Assembly: GCA_025057975.1 (NCBI GenBank)
Contig: JANWUV010000010.1
Location: forward strand, 81,001-145,000
Direction: 5' to 3'
Length of the DNA: 64,000 nt
Origin: Chloracidobacterium sp.
GTDB taxonomy: Bacteria > Acidobacteriota > Blastocatellia > Chloracidobacteriales > Chloracidobacteriaceae
Shown: positions 36,086-45,190 of the stretch, piece after piece
Numbering within the stretch: position 1 is the first letter of the stretch
Layout of the letters: each line of letters starts with the position of its first letter
Program-made: the position numbers and the translations under genes
The notes under the pieces: generated by a model
What the model was told of the DNA's origin: nothing
Database searches by the model: none
The model's input: the letters and a program-made list of their open reading frames with translations, nothing else

Positions 36086-37729
36086 TCACAAAACGACCGG
36101 GTCCATCGAGACCGTTTGTGGCGCGACCGGAACAGTAGTTTCATCATCGGCGGTTTGGCTAACCGGTTGAGCCAGTTGCAGCCGGCGGGCTTCCGCCTCG
36201 GCGCGTTTGCGTTGACTGGGAATGAACTCGTTCATCACAAACTGTTTCAGCGCAGCGACGACCTGTGGATCGAACTTGGTGCCGGTGCTTTCGTCAATCA
36301 ACTCCAGCACTTCCTCAATCGGCATTGGTTCGCGGTAGTGTCGCTTGTGCGTCAGCGCGTCAAAGAAGTCGGCGACGGCGATGATGCGCGCGCCCAGCGG
36401 AATTTCATCTCCCTTCAAGCCGAAGGGGTAGCCGCTGCCGTCGAGATTTTCGTGGTGTCCGGCGGCGACCAACGGTAAATCCTGCATATCGCGCGTAAAG
36501 TGAATCTTCGAAAGAATGTCGTAAGTGTTTTTGGCGTGGTCGCGCATGTGGGCGTATTCTTCAGGCGTCAGTTTGCCCGGCTTGCACAAGATTGCCTCGC
36601 GCGTCCCAATCTTGCCGTAGTCATGCAGTAGGCCTGCGTAGTAAATGCGCCGCCGTTCGGCCTCCGGTAGGTTCATGTACTTGGCAATCGCCCGCGAGTA
36701 GCGGGCCACCCGCGCCGAATGCCCCGCCGTTAGGTCATCGCGCGCGTCAATCGAGGCCGCCAGCGTCGTGATAAAGCTCTGGAACGTGATTTTTTGCTCC
36801 TCCAGCAGGTAAATGTTTTCCAGCGCTAACCCGGCCTGCCGCGAGACGGCCATCAAAAACTCCAACTCTTCGTCTTCAAAGGTTTTCTTGGTCGTCAAGT
36901 TGTCGAGGTAGCAAACACCCCACGTCCGAGTGGAAGAACTGATCGGCGCGCACATGACCGACCGAATGGATTGGAAGATAATGCTTTGCTGGCTAGCGAA
37001 ACGGGCGTCATTGCGGGCGTCTAGACACAACTCAGCAACGTTCGCTTCATAGACCCGGCGGACGATGGTTTGACTCGGCGACACATGCGCGGCGTCACCG
37101 TTGCGCACACGCGCCGCCTGCTGGCGTAGGGTGTTGTCTTTCGGGTCGGCCAGCAAAATCACGCCGCGTTCGGCCGGCAAGACGTCAAACAACAGCTTCA
37201 GCAGCTTTTCAGCTAGCTCTTCGCGCGTCGTCACGGTTAGGATGGCGCTGGTAATCTCATAAAGGGCCTTCAGCCGGCTAACCATCACCGCATTGGTCAG
37301 CTGGGCGGCGCGGATCAGCGACGTGTTGAGGTAGCGCGTCTGCGAGTGGTCAATGACCGACATGACCTGGTGCGGTTCAGGGACGTTGGCGGCCGCATTT
37401 TGGTTGACATACTCAAAGGTCATTTCCGTGCCGGCCAGCTTGCGTCCCAACGCAATCCGGTCGCCGCTGTGCAGCCGCGCCTCCGGCACGCGCTGGTCAT
37501 TGACATACGTCGCTCCTGTGCTGCTTCGGTCAATCAGCGTGGCGTGGAGACCGTCGAACCGAAGTTCGACATGCAGGCGTGAGACGTAAGGGTCGTCAAC
37601 TTGCAAGTCGTTGTCAGCCAAGCGACCAATGCGGAAAACCGGCTTGCTTAGCGCCAGAACAACTTCTTTGCCAGTTGCGTCCCGATACTTAAGCGTTCCC
37701 CACGCCGTGTCGGCGGCATGCTGATCCAT
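36086..37729 (-). CDS. FHA-GAF-HD-GYP cyclic-di-GMP phosphodiesterase
   Basis: The 547-residue protein combines three modules. FHA domain, about residues 28-105 (FRIGRLADNDLQV ... SRLHVEL, Gly35, Arg36, Ser50, His53). GAF domain, about 155-310. HD-GYP domain, about 325-500: catalytic His369-Asp370 in LLHDYGKIG, then HHENLDGSGYP (His425, His426, Gly433-Tyr434-Pro435). The intact HD and GYP motifs predict c-di-GMP hydrolysis. The FHA part would bind phosphothreonine peptides, so the enzyme may be under Ser/Thr kinase control. It converges on the TPR gene. Confidence 0.92.
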   Translation of the reverse strand: MDQHAADTAWGTLKYRDATGKEVVLALSKPVFRIGRLADNDLQVDDPYVSRLHVELRFDGLHATLIDRSSTGATYVNDQRVPEARLHSGDRIALGRKLAGTEMTFEYVNQNAAANVPEPHQVMSVIDHSQTRYLNTSLIRAAQLTNAVMVSRLKALYEITSAILTVTTREELAEKLLKLLFDVLPAERGVILLADPKDNTLRQQAARVRNGDAAHVSPSQTIVRRVYEANVAELCLDARNDARFASQQSIIFQSIRSVMCAPISSSTRTWGVCYLDNLTTKKTFEDEELEFLMAVSRQAGLALENIYLLEEQKITFQSFITTLAASIDARDDLTAGHSARVARYSRAIAKYMNLPEAERRRIYYAGLLHDYGKIGTREAILCKPGKLTPEEYAHMRDHAKNTYDILSKIHFTRDMQDLPLVAAGHHENLDGSGYPFGLKGDEIPLGARIIAVADFFDALTHKRHYREPMPIEEVLELIDESTGTKFDPQVVAALKQFVMNEFIPSQRKRAEAEARRLQLAQPVSQTADDETTVPVAPQTVSMDPVVL

Positions 37730-37855
37730 AACAAAGCACCCTGTCGTCTAAACCGTTCCCGAACTTCGCGCTTCCAGCTCAAAGCGCGCGTCTAGCACAC
37801 GCTAAATCCACACTAAAGGAGCAAAAGAAACATTACGTACACTCACGGTAGCACG

Positions 37856-38719
37856 TCAACGTTGGGCTTGTCGCGTCGGCCTAGCGTATGGGGGCTGGCA
37901 CTTCGGACAAAAGTAGGTTGAACGCTGGCCCTGACGGATGCGCACAATAGGCGTGTCACAACGGATGCAGGGTTGACCTTCCCGGTCATACACCAGCAGG
38001 GCCTCGGCGTAAGCTGCGCCAAAGTACTGGCCGGCGATGCTTTCCGGGTTGACGTCTATCGTGCCGCCAGCCTCAATAGCGGTTTCCAGCAGAATCCGAA
38101 TCACCTCCCACAGGTCTTTGACTGTCGCCTTGGGGATAGCATTGGCCGGCGTCTGGGGGTGCACGCCGACGGCGAACAGCGCCTCCGCCGCGTAGATGTT
38201 CCCTAACCCGGCGACGCGCTTCTGATCGAGCAACACCTCTTTGATGGGACGCTGGGTGCTAGCCAGCACGCGCTGCAAGTAGGTCGGCGTAAAATCCGGG
38301 CCGAGCGGTTCCGGGGCCAGGTCACGCAATTCCTTGAGCTGATCCAGTTCGGCCGTCCGCGCCAAACGCATAACGGCAAAATGACGTTGGTCTTGGAACG
38401 CCAGTCGCCGGTCGTTGTCAAGGTCAAAGACCGCGTGAATGAATTTCGGCAGGGTGGCGTCAGGCGCAACAAACAGAAAGCGCCCAGACATCCGCAGGTG
38501 GACGACCATCGTATGGGCGTTGTCAAGGTGAAAGAGAAGATACTTGCCGCGTCGCCCGACGCCAGTAAAGGCGGCGCCGCGTACGCCTGCGACAAACGCT
38601 TCCACCACCTGCGGCGCGACAAGGCGCGAACGGGTGACCTCTGCGCGGACAATTCGTCGTCCATGGAGATGCGACTGCAAGGCGCGCGCCACGCCTTCTA
38701 CTTCAGGCAGTTCCGGCAT
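37856..38719 (-). CDS. mutM: Formamidopyrimidine-DNA glycosylase
   Basis: MutM removes 8-oxoguanine and formamidopyrimidines. The protein must begin MPELPEVEG, since Pro2 and Glu3 are the catalytic residues exposed after Met removal; this fixes the ATG at 38719 although the frame is open to 38869. A helix-two-turn-helix segment (VAGLGNIYAAEALF) and a C-terminal zinc finger (CIRC ... CPKC) are present, and 287 residues fits. It follows the propeller gene by five bases on the same strand, suggesting co-transcription. Confidence 0.96.
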   Translation of the reverse strand: MPELPEVEGVARALQSHLHGRRIVRAEVTRSRLVAPQVVEAFVAGVRGAAFTGVGRRGKYLLFHLDNAHTMVVHLRMSGRFLFVAPDATLPKFIHAVFDLDNDRRLAFQDQRHFAVMRLARTAELDQLKELRDLAPEPLGPDFTPTYLQRVLASTQRPIKEVLLDQKRVAGLGNIYAAEALFAVGVHPQTPANAIPKATVKDLWEVIRILLETAIEAGGTIDVNPESIAGQYFGAAYAEALLVYDREGQPCIRCDTPIVRIRQGQRSTYFCPKCQPPYARPTRQAQR

Positions 38720-38724
38720 CGCGG

Positions 38725-40881
38725 TTACTGGTTCGACGCCGTGGCGGTCAGTGCCGGAAGGGTTACAATCATCACGCCCGACGTGACCGAACCGGCGTAC
38801 ATCCGCCCGGTTGTAAAGGGATCGAACGCCGCCGCCCACATCCGGCGCCCCGGTAGTTCGGCCCGCCAATCAAGGCGATAAAAAAGCTGTCCACCATTGA
38901 CCGAAAGGTACAGGCCTCCGCCCTGCGCATCGCCAACTAGCACCTCATCGGCGTTGCGTGGGTTGAACCGAATCACGGCAATGTCACCAAAACCGATGCC
39001 GCGCGCCAATCGTTCCCAGCTTTTGCCGCCGTCGTAGCTTACGTAGGCCGTCCGGCGCGTCCCGACCAAGATCACCTCCGGCTGGCGCGGATGGATGGCG
39101 ATTTCCTGCACACAGGTGGCGTCTTTGGCAGCCTGCATCGGCAGGGCCGCGCGCTCCCATGTTGCGCCGCCGTCCCGACTGACCAGCAAACCGTCGGAAA
39201 CGCCGGCCAGCACAACATCCGAGTTCCGAGGCGATACGGCGACGGAAAAAACCCGTCCGCGGTAGGTTCCAAGGCGAATCTTCTCCCAGCCTTTCACCGG
39301 ATTGTCCGTACGGAACAAGCCGTCCCAGGCGGCGGCGTAGAGCCAACCGTCGCCGGTCGAGGCTAGTTCAACCACGTGTCCCTTCAACCGCTGCCGCAGA
39401 ACGGTTCGACGAGCAGTTAGGCGTGCCGCCGGGCGACCTTTGACGGATGGGCGCGTGCGTGGAACCAGAGACGTCGCCGCCGGTCGCCGACCACCCGGCG
39501 CGACCGGCGTCGGTTTCCAGTCAGCGGGTGGATTGGCGGGTTGCCAGAGGCCGCCGCTGTTGTCTGTAAAAAATACGCCGTCGTTGGTGGCGGCGTAGAG
39601 ACGCCGCGAGTCGCCGACAGGCGCATGCAGACCGTACACATCGCGCGCGCCAAGGCCCTGCGAGGCGGGCTGCCACGTATGCCCCAGATCGGTGGAGACA
39701 TAGACGCCGCCTTCCGCCCCGTTGAACATCACCGAGGCGAAGATGCGCCCGCGCTGCATGCTGTCGGCTAGCAGTCCTGAAATCCGCCGCGTAACGAAAC
39801 CATTGTTGGAGGGACGGAAAGTCATCCCGCCGTCTTCGCTGATGAGGACGCCGCGATTTTCCGTCCCAACAATCACGCGATCCGGCGCGGTGGGATGAAT
39901 GCGAATCTCGTTGATGGTGGTCGTGGACGGAAGCACCTGCCGCCACGTGTCGCCACCGTCAGTGGTGCGCCACAGCCCCTCGGTCGTCCCAGCGAAAATT
40001 TCCTTCTCGCGCGTCGGATGGGGGAAAATGACGTGCGTCCGGCGTGCGCTATAGGGAATGCCTTTGAACTTCGTCCAGTTGCGGCCACCGTCCAAGCTGC
40101 GGTAGATGCCGCTACACGCGCTGCAATACACTCGTTCGGGGTCAAAGGCGTCAATGGCGATGCTGAAGATGTCGGAGTCCTCAATGAGCTTGGAAGCTTC
40201 ACCGTGGATGAAGGTCCAGTTCTTGCCGCCGTCAGTGGTCTTCCACGGGAGATACCATGTTCCGACATACACTGTATCGGGACTGCGCGGATCAATCGCC
40301 ACGGACTCAATGTTGCGGAGGCCGCTGTGACCAGCCGGCGACAGCCGCTCCCACGTCTCGCCCCCGTCAGTGGAACGAAATGCGCCGGTAAGTGTTCCAG
40401 CGACCAAAATTCGCGCATCACTTGGCGCCATGGCGAGCGCACGCACCGACGCCTGCTTGAAGACTTCGCGCCAGGTCCGGCCGCCGTCGGTGGATTTGTA
40501 CACGCCGCCCTCCTGGTCGTTCTCAAGCATCCAGACGGCAGCGTAAAGCGTATCCGTCGCCGTCGGGTCAATCAGAATACTTTCCACAATGTACTGTGAG
40601 CGATTGAAGCTCGGTAGCCACCGCCAAGTTTGCGCCCCGTCGGTCGTGGCGTAGATTTGTCCATCCGCCGTACCGATAAACAGGCGCTGGGGATTGGTCG
40701 GGTCCTGCGCCAACGCGCGCACCGTCCCGCCGAAAGGGCCGGTGACTTTCCATTCGACTTGCTCAGCCAAGATGGAAGTCAACAGCGGGGTTTCGGCAAC
40801 GACTGCGTGGGTGTGAGCCGGCGCTGCCAACCCGACAAGCAAGGCGCAAGGTAAAAGAAGGAGGGCGAACAACCTTTTCAT
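38725..40881 (-). CDS. Secreted Asp-box beta-propeller protein
   Basis: The 718-residue protein has a signal peptide (MKRLFALLLLPCALLVGLAAPAHT trimmed at AHA) and at least ten Asp-box repeats of the form S/T-x-D-G-G-x-T-W (TTDGAQTW, STDGGRTW, STDGGETW, TTDGGKNW, SLDGGRNW, TTDGGDTW, SRDGGATW, SYDGGKSW). These form beta-propellers as in sortilin VPS10, sialidases and the Ycf48 photosystem II factor. Catalytic sialidase residues are not evident. The region near residues 480-530 is a basic, Pro-rich insert without repeats. The ATG at 40881 starts the signal peptide. A role at the surface or in protein complex assembly is possible. Confidence 0.83.
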   Translation of the reverse strand: MKRLFALLLLPCALLVGLAAPAHTHAVVAETPLLTSILAEQVEWKVTGPFGGTVRALAQDPTNPQRLFIGTADGQIYATTDGAQTWRWLPSFNRSQYIVESILIDPTATDTLYAAVWMLENDQEGGVYKSTDGGRTWREVFKQASVRALAMAPSDARILVAGTLTGAFRSTDGGETWERLSPAGHSGLRNIESVAIDPRSPDTVYVGTWYLPWKTTDGGKNWTFIHGEASKLIEDSDIFSIAIDAFDPERVYCSACSGIYRSLDGGRNWTKFKGIPYSARRTHVIFPHPTREKEIFAGTTEGLWRTTDGGDTWRQVLPSTTTINEIRIHPTAPDRVIVGTENRGVLISEDGGMTFRPSNNGFVTRRISGLLADSMQRGRIFASVMFNGAEGGVYVSTDLGHTWQPASQGLGARDVYGLHAPVGDSRRLYAATNDGVFFTDNSGGLWQPANPPADWKPTPVAPGGRRPAATSLVPRTRPSVKGRPAARLTARRTVLRQRLKGHVVELASTGDGWLYAAAWDGLFRTDNPVKGWEKIRLGTYRGRVFSVAVSPRNSDVVLAGVSDGLLVSRDGGATWERAALPMQAAKDATCVQEIAIHPRQPEVILVGTRRTAYVSYDGGKSWERLARGIGFGDIAVIRFNPRNADEVLVGDAQGGGLYLSVNGGQLFYRLDWRAELPGRRMWAAAFDPFTTGRMYAGSVTSGVMIVTLPALTATASNQ

Positions 40882-40936
40882 TTTCTTGCTTTTGAACAAA
40901 GGAATCGCAGTTTTTACATAAAGTCGCGCGAGCATA

Positions 40937-41659
40937 TCACGTCTCAGTTGGCGGCGTCAGCCGGTCGAGTGGAAGTCCAAGGCGATAACCAGCGTCCACA
41001 AAAAGTGTTTCTCCGGTCACGGCGTCGGCCTGCAGCAAATACAGGAGCGCCTGCGTGATGTCGTCCGGCGTCACACCTCGGCGCGCTGCGGTAAAGTCAA
41101 CCCGTCCCGGCGCAATGGCGTTGACTTGAACCACTGGCGCAAGGGCTTTCGCCATGCTTTCGGTTAGCATGATGAGACCGGCCTTGGAGACGTTGTAGTG
41201 GATATAGTCCGTCCACGGTCGGACGCCACCGACACAGGCTATGTTGATGATTTTGCCGCGTCCCTGCGCCGTCATCAGGGCGGCGGCCCGGCGCGCACAC
41301 CAAAAGGGCGCCGTCAGGTTGACGGCGAGGGTTTGTTCCCAGTCGGCGTCGGTGAGTTCGAGAAACGGACGGCGCTCAAAAACGGCGGCGTTGTTGACGA
41401 GAATGTGCAGCGCGCCAAAGCGGTTTTTGACGGCCTCAAACAGAGCCTCCACGTCGGAGGCGCGGCGCAAGTCGGCGGAAAAAACTTCGACGACGGCGCC
41501 GGCTGTGCGCAGTTCAGCCGCCAGCGCCTCAGCCGCCGCGTGGGAGGTGTGGCAGTGAAGCGCGACGTGGACGCCGTGCGCTGCAAGCGCGCGCGCCATA
41601 GCAGCGCCCAAACGCCGCGCGCCACCCGTCACCAACGCGATGCTCTCGGCCAGTTGCAT
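40937..41659 (-). CDS. Short-chain dehydrogenase/reductase, pteridine-reductase-like
   Basis: The 240-residue protein has the NADP(H) motif TGGARRLGAAMA near residues 11-22 (GGARR is typical of pteridine reductases and FolM), LVNNAA, and the catalytic YNVSK. The catalytic Ser position, 13 residues before the Tyr, is a Cys in INIACVGG. The C-terminal FVDAGYRLGLP is of the family. The substrate could be dihydropteridine or dihydrofolate. It lies 55 bases ahead of the propeller gene on the same strand. Confidence 0.82.
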   Translation of the reverse strand: MQLAESIALVTGGARRLGAAMARALAAHGVHVALHCHTSHAAAEALAAELRTAGAVVEVFSADLRRASDVEALFEAVKNRFGALHILVNNAAVFERRPFLELTDADWEQTLAVNLTAPFWCARRAAALMTAQGRGKIINIACVGGVRPWTDYIHYNVSKAGLIMLTESMAKALAPVVQVNAIAPGRVDFTAARRGVTPDDITQALLYLLQADAVTGETLFVDAGYRLGLPLDRLTPPTET

Positions 41660-41750
41660 CGTTGCTTCTTGCAGTACGGTTCATTTGGGCGAACAGGTCT
41701 GGCTATGGCATTGTGCTTCTAGCCGATCCCGCCGCGGCAAGGCTACGTTG

Positions 41751-41954
41751 ATGTCGCTAGAAAAGAAACCACGTCGTCCGTTGGTTGCTTGGGCGCTGCC
41801 AGCGTTTTTCGTGGCGGTAGGTACGTGGTACATCGCCGAGTGGGCGATGACGCCGCCGCATACGCCGACCTTTCGGGTGCTCCTTGGCGTCGTGCTACTA
41901 CTGTACGGCGGAGTGCGGCTCATCAACCTACGACGCTTCCTGCGCAGTGGATAG
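41751..41954 (+). CDS. Small two-helix membrane protein
   Basis: A 67-residue protein with a basic start (MSLEKKPRRPLVAW), two hydrophobic helices (about residues 13-33 and 42-56) and a basic tail (RRFLRSG). The ATG at 41751 is preferred because upstream codons of the open frame lie in the divergent SDR leader. No family recognised. A hairpin with a T-run follows at 41998-42037. Confidence 0.55.
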   Translation: MSLEKKPRRPLVAWALPAFFVAVGTWYIAEWAMTPPHTPTFRVLLGVVLLLYGGVRLINLRRFLRSG

Positions 41955-41997
41955 TGTGCTCCTCAGGCCGCTGTACTTCGCTTCCTCATAAAAACGG

Positions 41998-42037
41998 CAT
42001 CCGTGGAAGGCAGGCGTCCGCCGCCCGCGGATGTTTT
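41998..42037 (+). terminator. Rho-independent terminator candidate
   Basis: A 9-bp stem, CATCCGTGG (41998-42006) with CCGCGGATG (42025-42033), one G-T pair, is followed by TTTT at 42034-42037. It lies 43 bases behind the small membrane protein gene. Confidence 0.45.
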
Positions 42038-42104
42038 CCCAAACGTCTGCAGGCGGCAGGCAGGCATCTAGAGCAGGCAAAAGCGCGATACTCCACGCCG
42101 GCGA

Positions 42105-43022
42105 CTAGGCTTCGGTGGTGTCCGGTGGGACAACAAGCACCGGGCAGGTCATTTCACGAATCACACGCTCAACGTGATGCCCAAGCGGTTGCCCGGAGCT
42201 GCGATCGCCACAACCCATCACAATCACGTCAGCTTCAATTTCTTGAGCGACTTGCAAGGTGGCCTCATACGCGCGACCGTCACAGAGCCGCGCTTCAAAC
42301 TGGACGCCCGCCGCCGCTGCTTCCGCCGCCAACTCCTCAAAACGGGCTTCGGCGTTACGGCGCACCAGCGCCACAGCATCGTCCTCGCCCGGTTTGGCGC
42401 GCATCGGAAAGTAGCCTAGAACGACGTGGACGGCATGCAACCCTGTTACTTTCGCGCCGTACTCTTTCGCCAGCGCGAAGGTCATGCGTTTGGCGGCGTC
42501 AGTCAGGGGGTGGAAATCCGTGGCAAAGAGAATGCGGTTAAGGGCGATCGTTGTTTCAGAACCTTTGTAATACACAAAGTCACGTGACGGCGGGCGGGCG
42601 ACAAGCGTTGGACATGGGACACTTTCCAGCACCGTCAAGGCCGTTGAGCCGATCAACGGGCGCGTTAGAAAGCCTCGGCGCTGGGTTGCCATCACAAGCA
42701 ATGAAACGTCTTTTTCCTTGACGACACGCAGAATTTCGGTCGCTGGCTCGCCTTCAGCCAGCATCGCGTGGGCATCGAGACCCTGAAGGACTTCATGTTG
42801 AAGCATTTCCTCTAGCTCGCGGCGAATGCCCACCAGCCACTCATAGCCGTTTTCCGCCAACGCACGTTCGGAAAGGCGCAGCGCCTGCGCCGGCAGCGAG
42901 GCGTTTTGGACATTGAGCAGCGTCACTCGCCCACCGCTGTGCCGCGCAAAAGCGGCGGCGTACTTCAGCAAGCTGCGCGACAGGGGAGAGAAATCGGTGG
43001 CAAAGAGGACGTGTTTGAACAT
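42105..43022 (-). CDS. Tandem universal stress protein (two Usp domains)
   Basis: The 305-residue protein has two Usp domains, about residues 1-145 (MFKHVLFATDFSPLSRSLLKYAAAFA ... LIGSTALTVLESVPCPTLVAR) and 160-303 (NRILFATDFHPLTDAAKRMTFALAKEYGA ... GCGDRSSGQPLGHHVERVIREMTCPVLVV). The ATP-binding G-x2-G-x9-G-S/T pattern is altered in the second domain (GCGDRSSGQPLGHHVE). The ATG at 43022 starts at the first strand; the frame open to 43169 lacks homology. Usp proteins help survival under energy or redox stress. Confidence 0.9.
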   Translation of the reverse strand: MFKHVLFATDFSPLSRSLLKYAAAFARHSGGRVTLLNVQNASLPAQALRLSERALAENGYEWLVGIRRELEEMLQHEVLQGLDAHAMLAEGEPATEILRVVKEKDVSLLVMATQRRGFLTRPLIGSTALTVLESVPCPTLVARPPSRDFVYYKGSETTIALNRILFATDFHPLTDAAKRMTFALAKEYGAKVTGLHAVHVVLGYFPMRAKPGEDDAVALVRRNAEARFEELAAEAAAAGVQFEARLCDGRAYEATLQVAQEIEADVIVMGCGDRSSGQPLGHHVERVIREMTCPVLVVPPDTTEA

Positions 43023-43181
43023 GGCGTCGAAGTCGGATTCAACCGGCGGTGACACAGCCGTACGAATCCTCCCCGTACGGGGTTGAGCAACGGCATGACG
43101 GCCAATCCAGCGTAGCGCACCCAACCGTCCTACGCCTATCGGAAAAATCGCCGGGAGACGCCGTCTCAACCCCCACCGACG

Positions 43182-44087
43182 CTACGCCGCTTGTGCCTGC
43201 GGCTGCCACAGGCTTTCTACAGCGCGGCGCGCATCCGCCGCCAAGCGGCCCAACAACGAATCGCTTCCCAACGGTCGCCCGTCGAGGATGCGCCGCACAT
43301 CTTCACGAACCTGTTCGCGCAGCCGCGCCGACGACAGAATGGTTTCCACCAACTGCCATCGCGCCCCTAGCAAGGGTAGGGGGTTGGCGGCCCGCAAAAA
43401 TTGTCCAACGACATAAGGAAGTTGGCGCTCGACAGGCAGTTCGCGGGCGATGTCCACAATGCGCCGCAGGCGGCGCAGCGGTGCGCCCGGCATGATGTCC
43501 AGCGAGGTTTCGTAGGCGGCTTGCTCAATGACTTCAAACTTCGCCTGCGCCCGCCGCACTTCCGCTTCGCGGCCCTCGGCTTTGAGCCGCGCCAGTTGTT
43601 CGTTGCCCCACCGAACATGCCCGGCTTCTTCATTCTTGATCTGATTGAGCAGTTTGAAGGCCTTGCTTTCTTTGGGCAACGTAGAAACGTGCAGGGCGAA
43701 GCTGAACAACCCGCGCTTCTCTGTCACGTTGAGCGCAGCCAGCAGTTCAACTTCATCTAGTTGGTTGGGGTCGCTGCTCGCCGTCGCCAGCGCGGCAAAC
43801 TCGTCTACATACTTGACGCCGAGCGGCGGGCGCGGCGCGTCGCCCAAATCCGTCATGATGTCGGCGATCATTGCCGCGTGGCGGAATTCGTCGTCTGCAT
43901 GGTGGACTAGCGCCTCGGCGAGCTGCGGATTGGTCGCTTCTGTGCGGGTCGCCAGCGCGGCGATGCCCTCCGCGCCATGGTATTCCGAGTAGTAGTAGAG
44001 GTTCATCGTCGCCCAATGCAGGTCAGGATCGGCGACAATGCGCGCGAAGACCTGACGCATGGCGGCTTCCTGACGAGTAGCTGACAT
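43182..44087 (-). CDS. Ferritin-like diiron protein
   Basis: The 301-residue protein carries a four-helix diiron pattern: Glu in YYSEYHGAEGI, then ADDEFRH (E-x2-H), a third helix Glu in NVTEKRGLFSF, and NEEAGHVRWG (E-x2-H). The ATG at 44087 has a GGGAGAAG ribosome site. The class includes oxidases, hydroxylases and rubrerythrins. The C-terminal 100 residues are helical and unassigned. It is not a clear AcsF, the oxygen-dependent cyclase of bacteriochlorophyll synthesis: the wider AcsF sequence is not visible. Substrate unknown. Confidence 0.75.
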   Translation of the reverse strand: MSATRQEAAMRQVFARIVADPDLHWATMNLYYYSEYHGAEGIAALATRTEATNPQLAEALVHHADDEFRHAAMIADIMTDLGDAPRPPLGVKYVDEFAALATASSDPNQLDEVELLAALNVTEKRGLFSFALHVSTLPKESKAFKLLNQIKNEEAGHVRWGNEQLARLKAEGREAEVRRAQAKFEVIEQAAYETSLDIMPGAPLRRLRRIVDIARELPVERQLPYVVGQFLRAANPLPLLGARWQLVETILSSARLREQVREDVRRILDGRPLGSDSLLGRLAADARRAVESLWQPQAQAA

Positions 44088-44190
44088 GCAACTTCTCCCA
44101 AAACCGGCGGGAATGTGTTTTCTGGGGGATGATGGTCGTACTGTAAATCACCGGCGGCGACTTGAAAACCCATGCGGCAAGGCACGCCTG

Positions 44191-44961
44191 CTATACGCGA
44201 CGCAGCGCCTGTTCACAGCGGTGTAGTCCACTCAAAAGCACAACAACGATGGGTGGGAACAGCAGACCGTCGCGCAACGCATCAAAGGCAGGGAACGGCG
44301 TCCCATCCGGCTGATTGACGAGAAGGCCAATCCCATAGCCAAGGGCAAGCGCCGTCCCATAGCCGCCAATGAGCGCAGCAACCGCAGCACTGCGGCTAAA
44401 GGGTTGCGCCGGCGGCGCGGCCTCTGTCACGGACAGCAGTGTTTGCCGATAGGTGTAGTGCTCAAGCAAAACCTGAAGCCGTCGCGCCAGCCACCATATA
44501 CTGCCAAGGCAGACGAGCCACAGCGCCAAGCGCGGCGCACCTTCGTTCACGCCCAGCCAGAGGGAAGGACGCGCCGCCGCCGCCGCAAGCGTCGAAAACC
44601 ATCCCACAACGACAAACAGTACAGCTTCCGCCCGAAACGCCGCCTCACGGCGTTCGGCTTCCAGCATGTCGTTGATGACGCTCTCGATGCGAATTTTGTA
44701 GGCGCGCGCCCGCGCCGCCCGCCGTCGGCGACTTTCACGGGTCGGCGTCAGCTCAACCGTTCCGCCGCGATCGTACTGGGCGCGTAGGCCCGGATCACTG
44801 AGCACCCGGTAAGCTGCGGCAATTTCAGCGAAGCGCGCGGCGGCGTCCGGCGACGAACTCACATCGGGATGATACAGTCGCGCCAGCCGCCGAAAGGCGG
44901 AACGAATTTCATTCGGCGAAGCTTGGCGGGATACGCCGAGTGTTTCGTAGAAGTCCCCCAT
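44191..44961 (-). CDS. Membrane-anchored J-domain protein
   Basis: Residues 4-67 form a J domain with the HPD motif ([11 protein letters not shown]) and a normal helix IV ([15 protein letters not shown]). An Arg-rich linker (about 75-100) follows, then the rest of the 256 residues contains four or so hydrophobic helices. J domains stimulate the ATPase of Hsp70/DnaK. The membrane part would recruit DnaK to the membrane, for an unknown client. No dnaK is in the window. Confidence 0.85.
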   Translation of the reverse strand: MGDFYETLGVSRQASPNEIRSAFRRLARLYHPDVSSSPDAAARFAEIAAAYRVLSDPGLRAQYDRGGTVELTPTRESRRRRAARARAYKIRIESVINDMLEAERREAAFRAEAVLFVVVGWFSTLAAAAARPSLWLGVNEGAPRLALWLVCLGSIWWLARRLQVLLEHYTYRQTLLSVTEAAPPAQPFSRSAAVAALIGGYGTALALGYGIGLLVNQPDGTPFPAFDALRDGLLFPPIVVVLLSGLHRCEQALRRV

Positions 44962-45112
44962 AGCGCCGCAGAGGTGATGGATTGTCGAAAAATGTTGCAG
45001 CTCGCCGTCCTCCTAGAGAGTGGCGCTGCAGTGTAGCGCAACCGAATGAACGCCGGCGATGATTTCGCCTCAACAAAAGAGCCTTTTGTTCGTGTCTGTC
45101 CAGTACATTGAT

Positions 45113-45174
45113 TGTAAGCGCTCTGGTGTAAGCGCCTTGTGTTGAGACCCTACTACTGTGAGACCCTACTACTG
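45113..45174 (+). repeat. Short direct repeats in the leader of the SseB-like gene
   Basis: TGTAAGCGC occurs twice at 45113-45121 and 45127-45135, and the 16-mer TGAGACCCTACTACTG is in perfect tandem at 45143-45158 and 45159-45174. The second copy ends just before the GGAG ribosome site and 16 bases from the ATG at 45191. Confidence 0.85.
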
Positions 45175-45190
45175 ATGGAGAAGTGCCCTT

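Noticed and set aside
43182..44087. AcsF (oxygen-dependent bacteriochlorophyll cyclase)
   Set aside because: Diiron motifs alone are shared by many families; the AcsF-specific N-terminal and core sequences could not be recognised.
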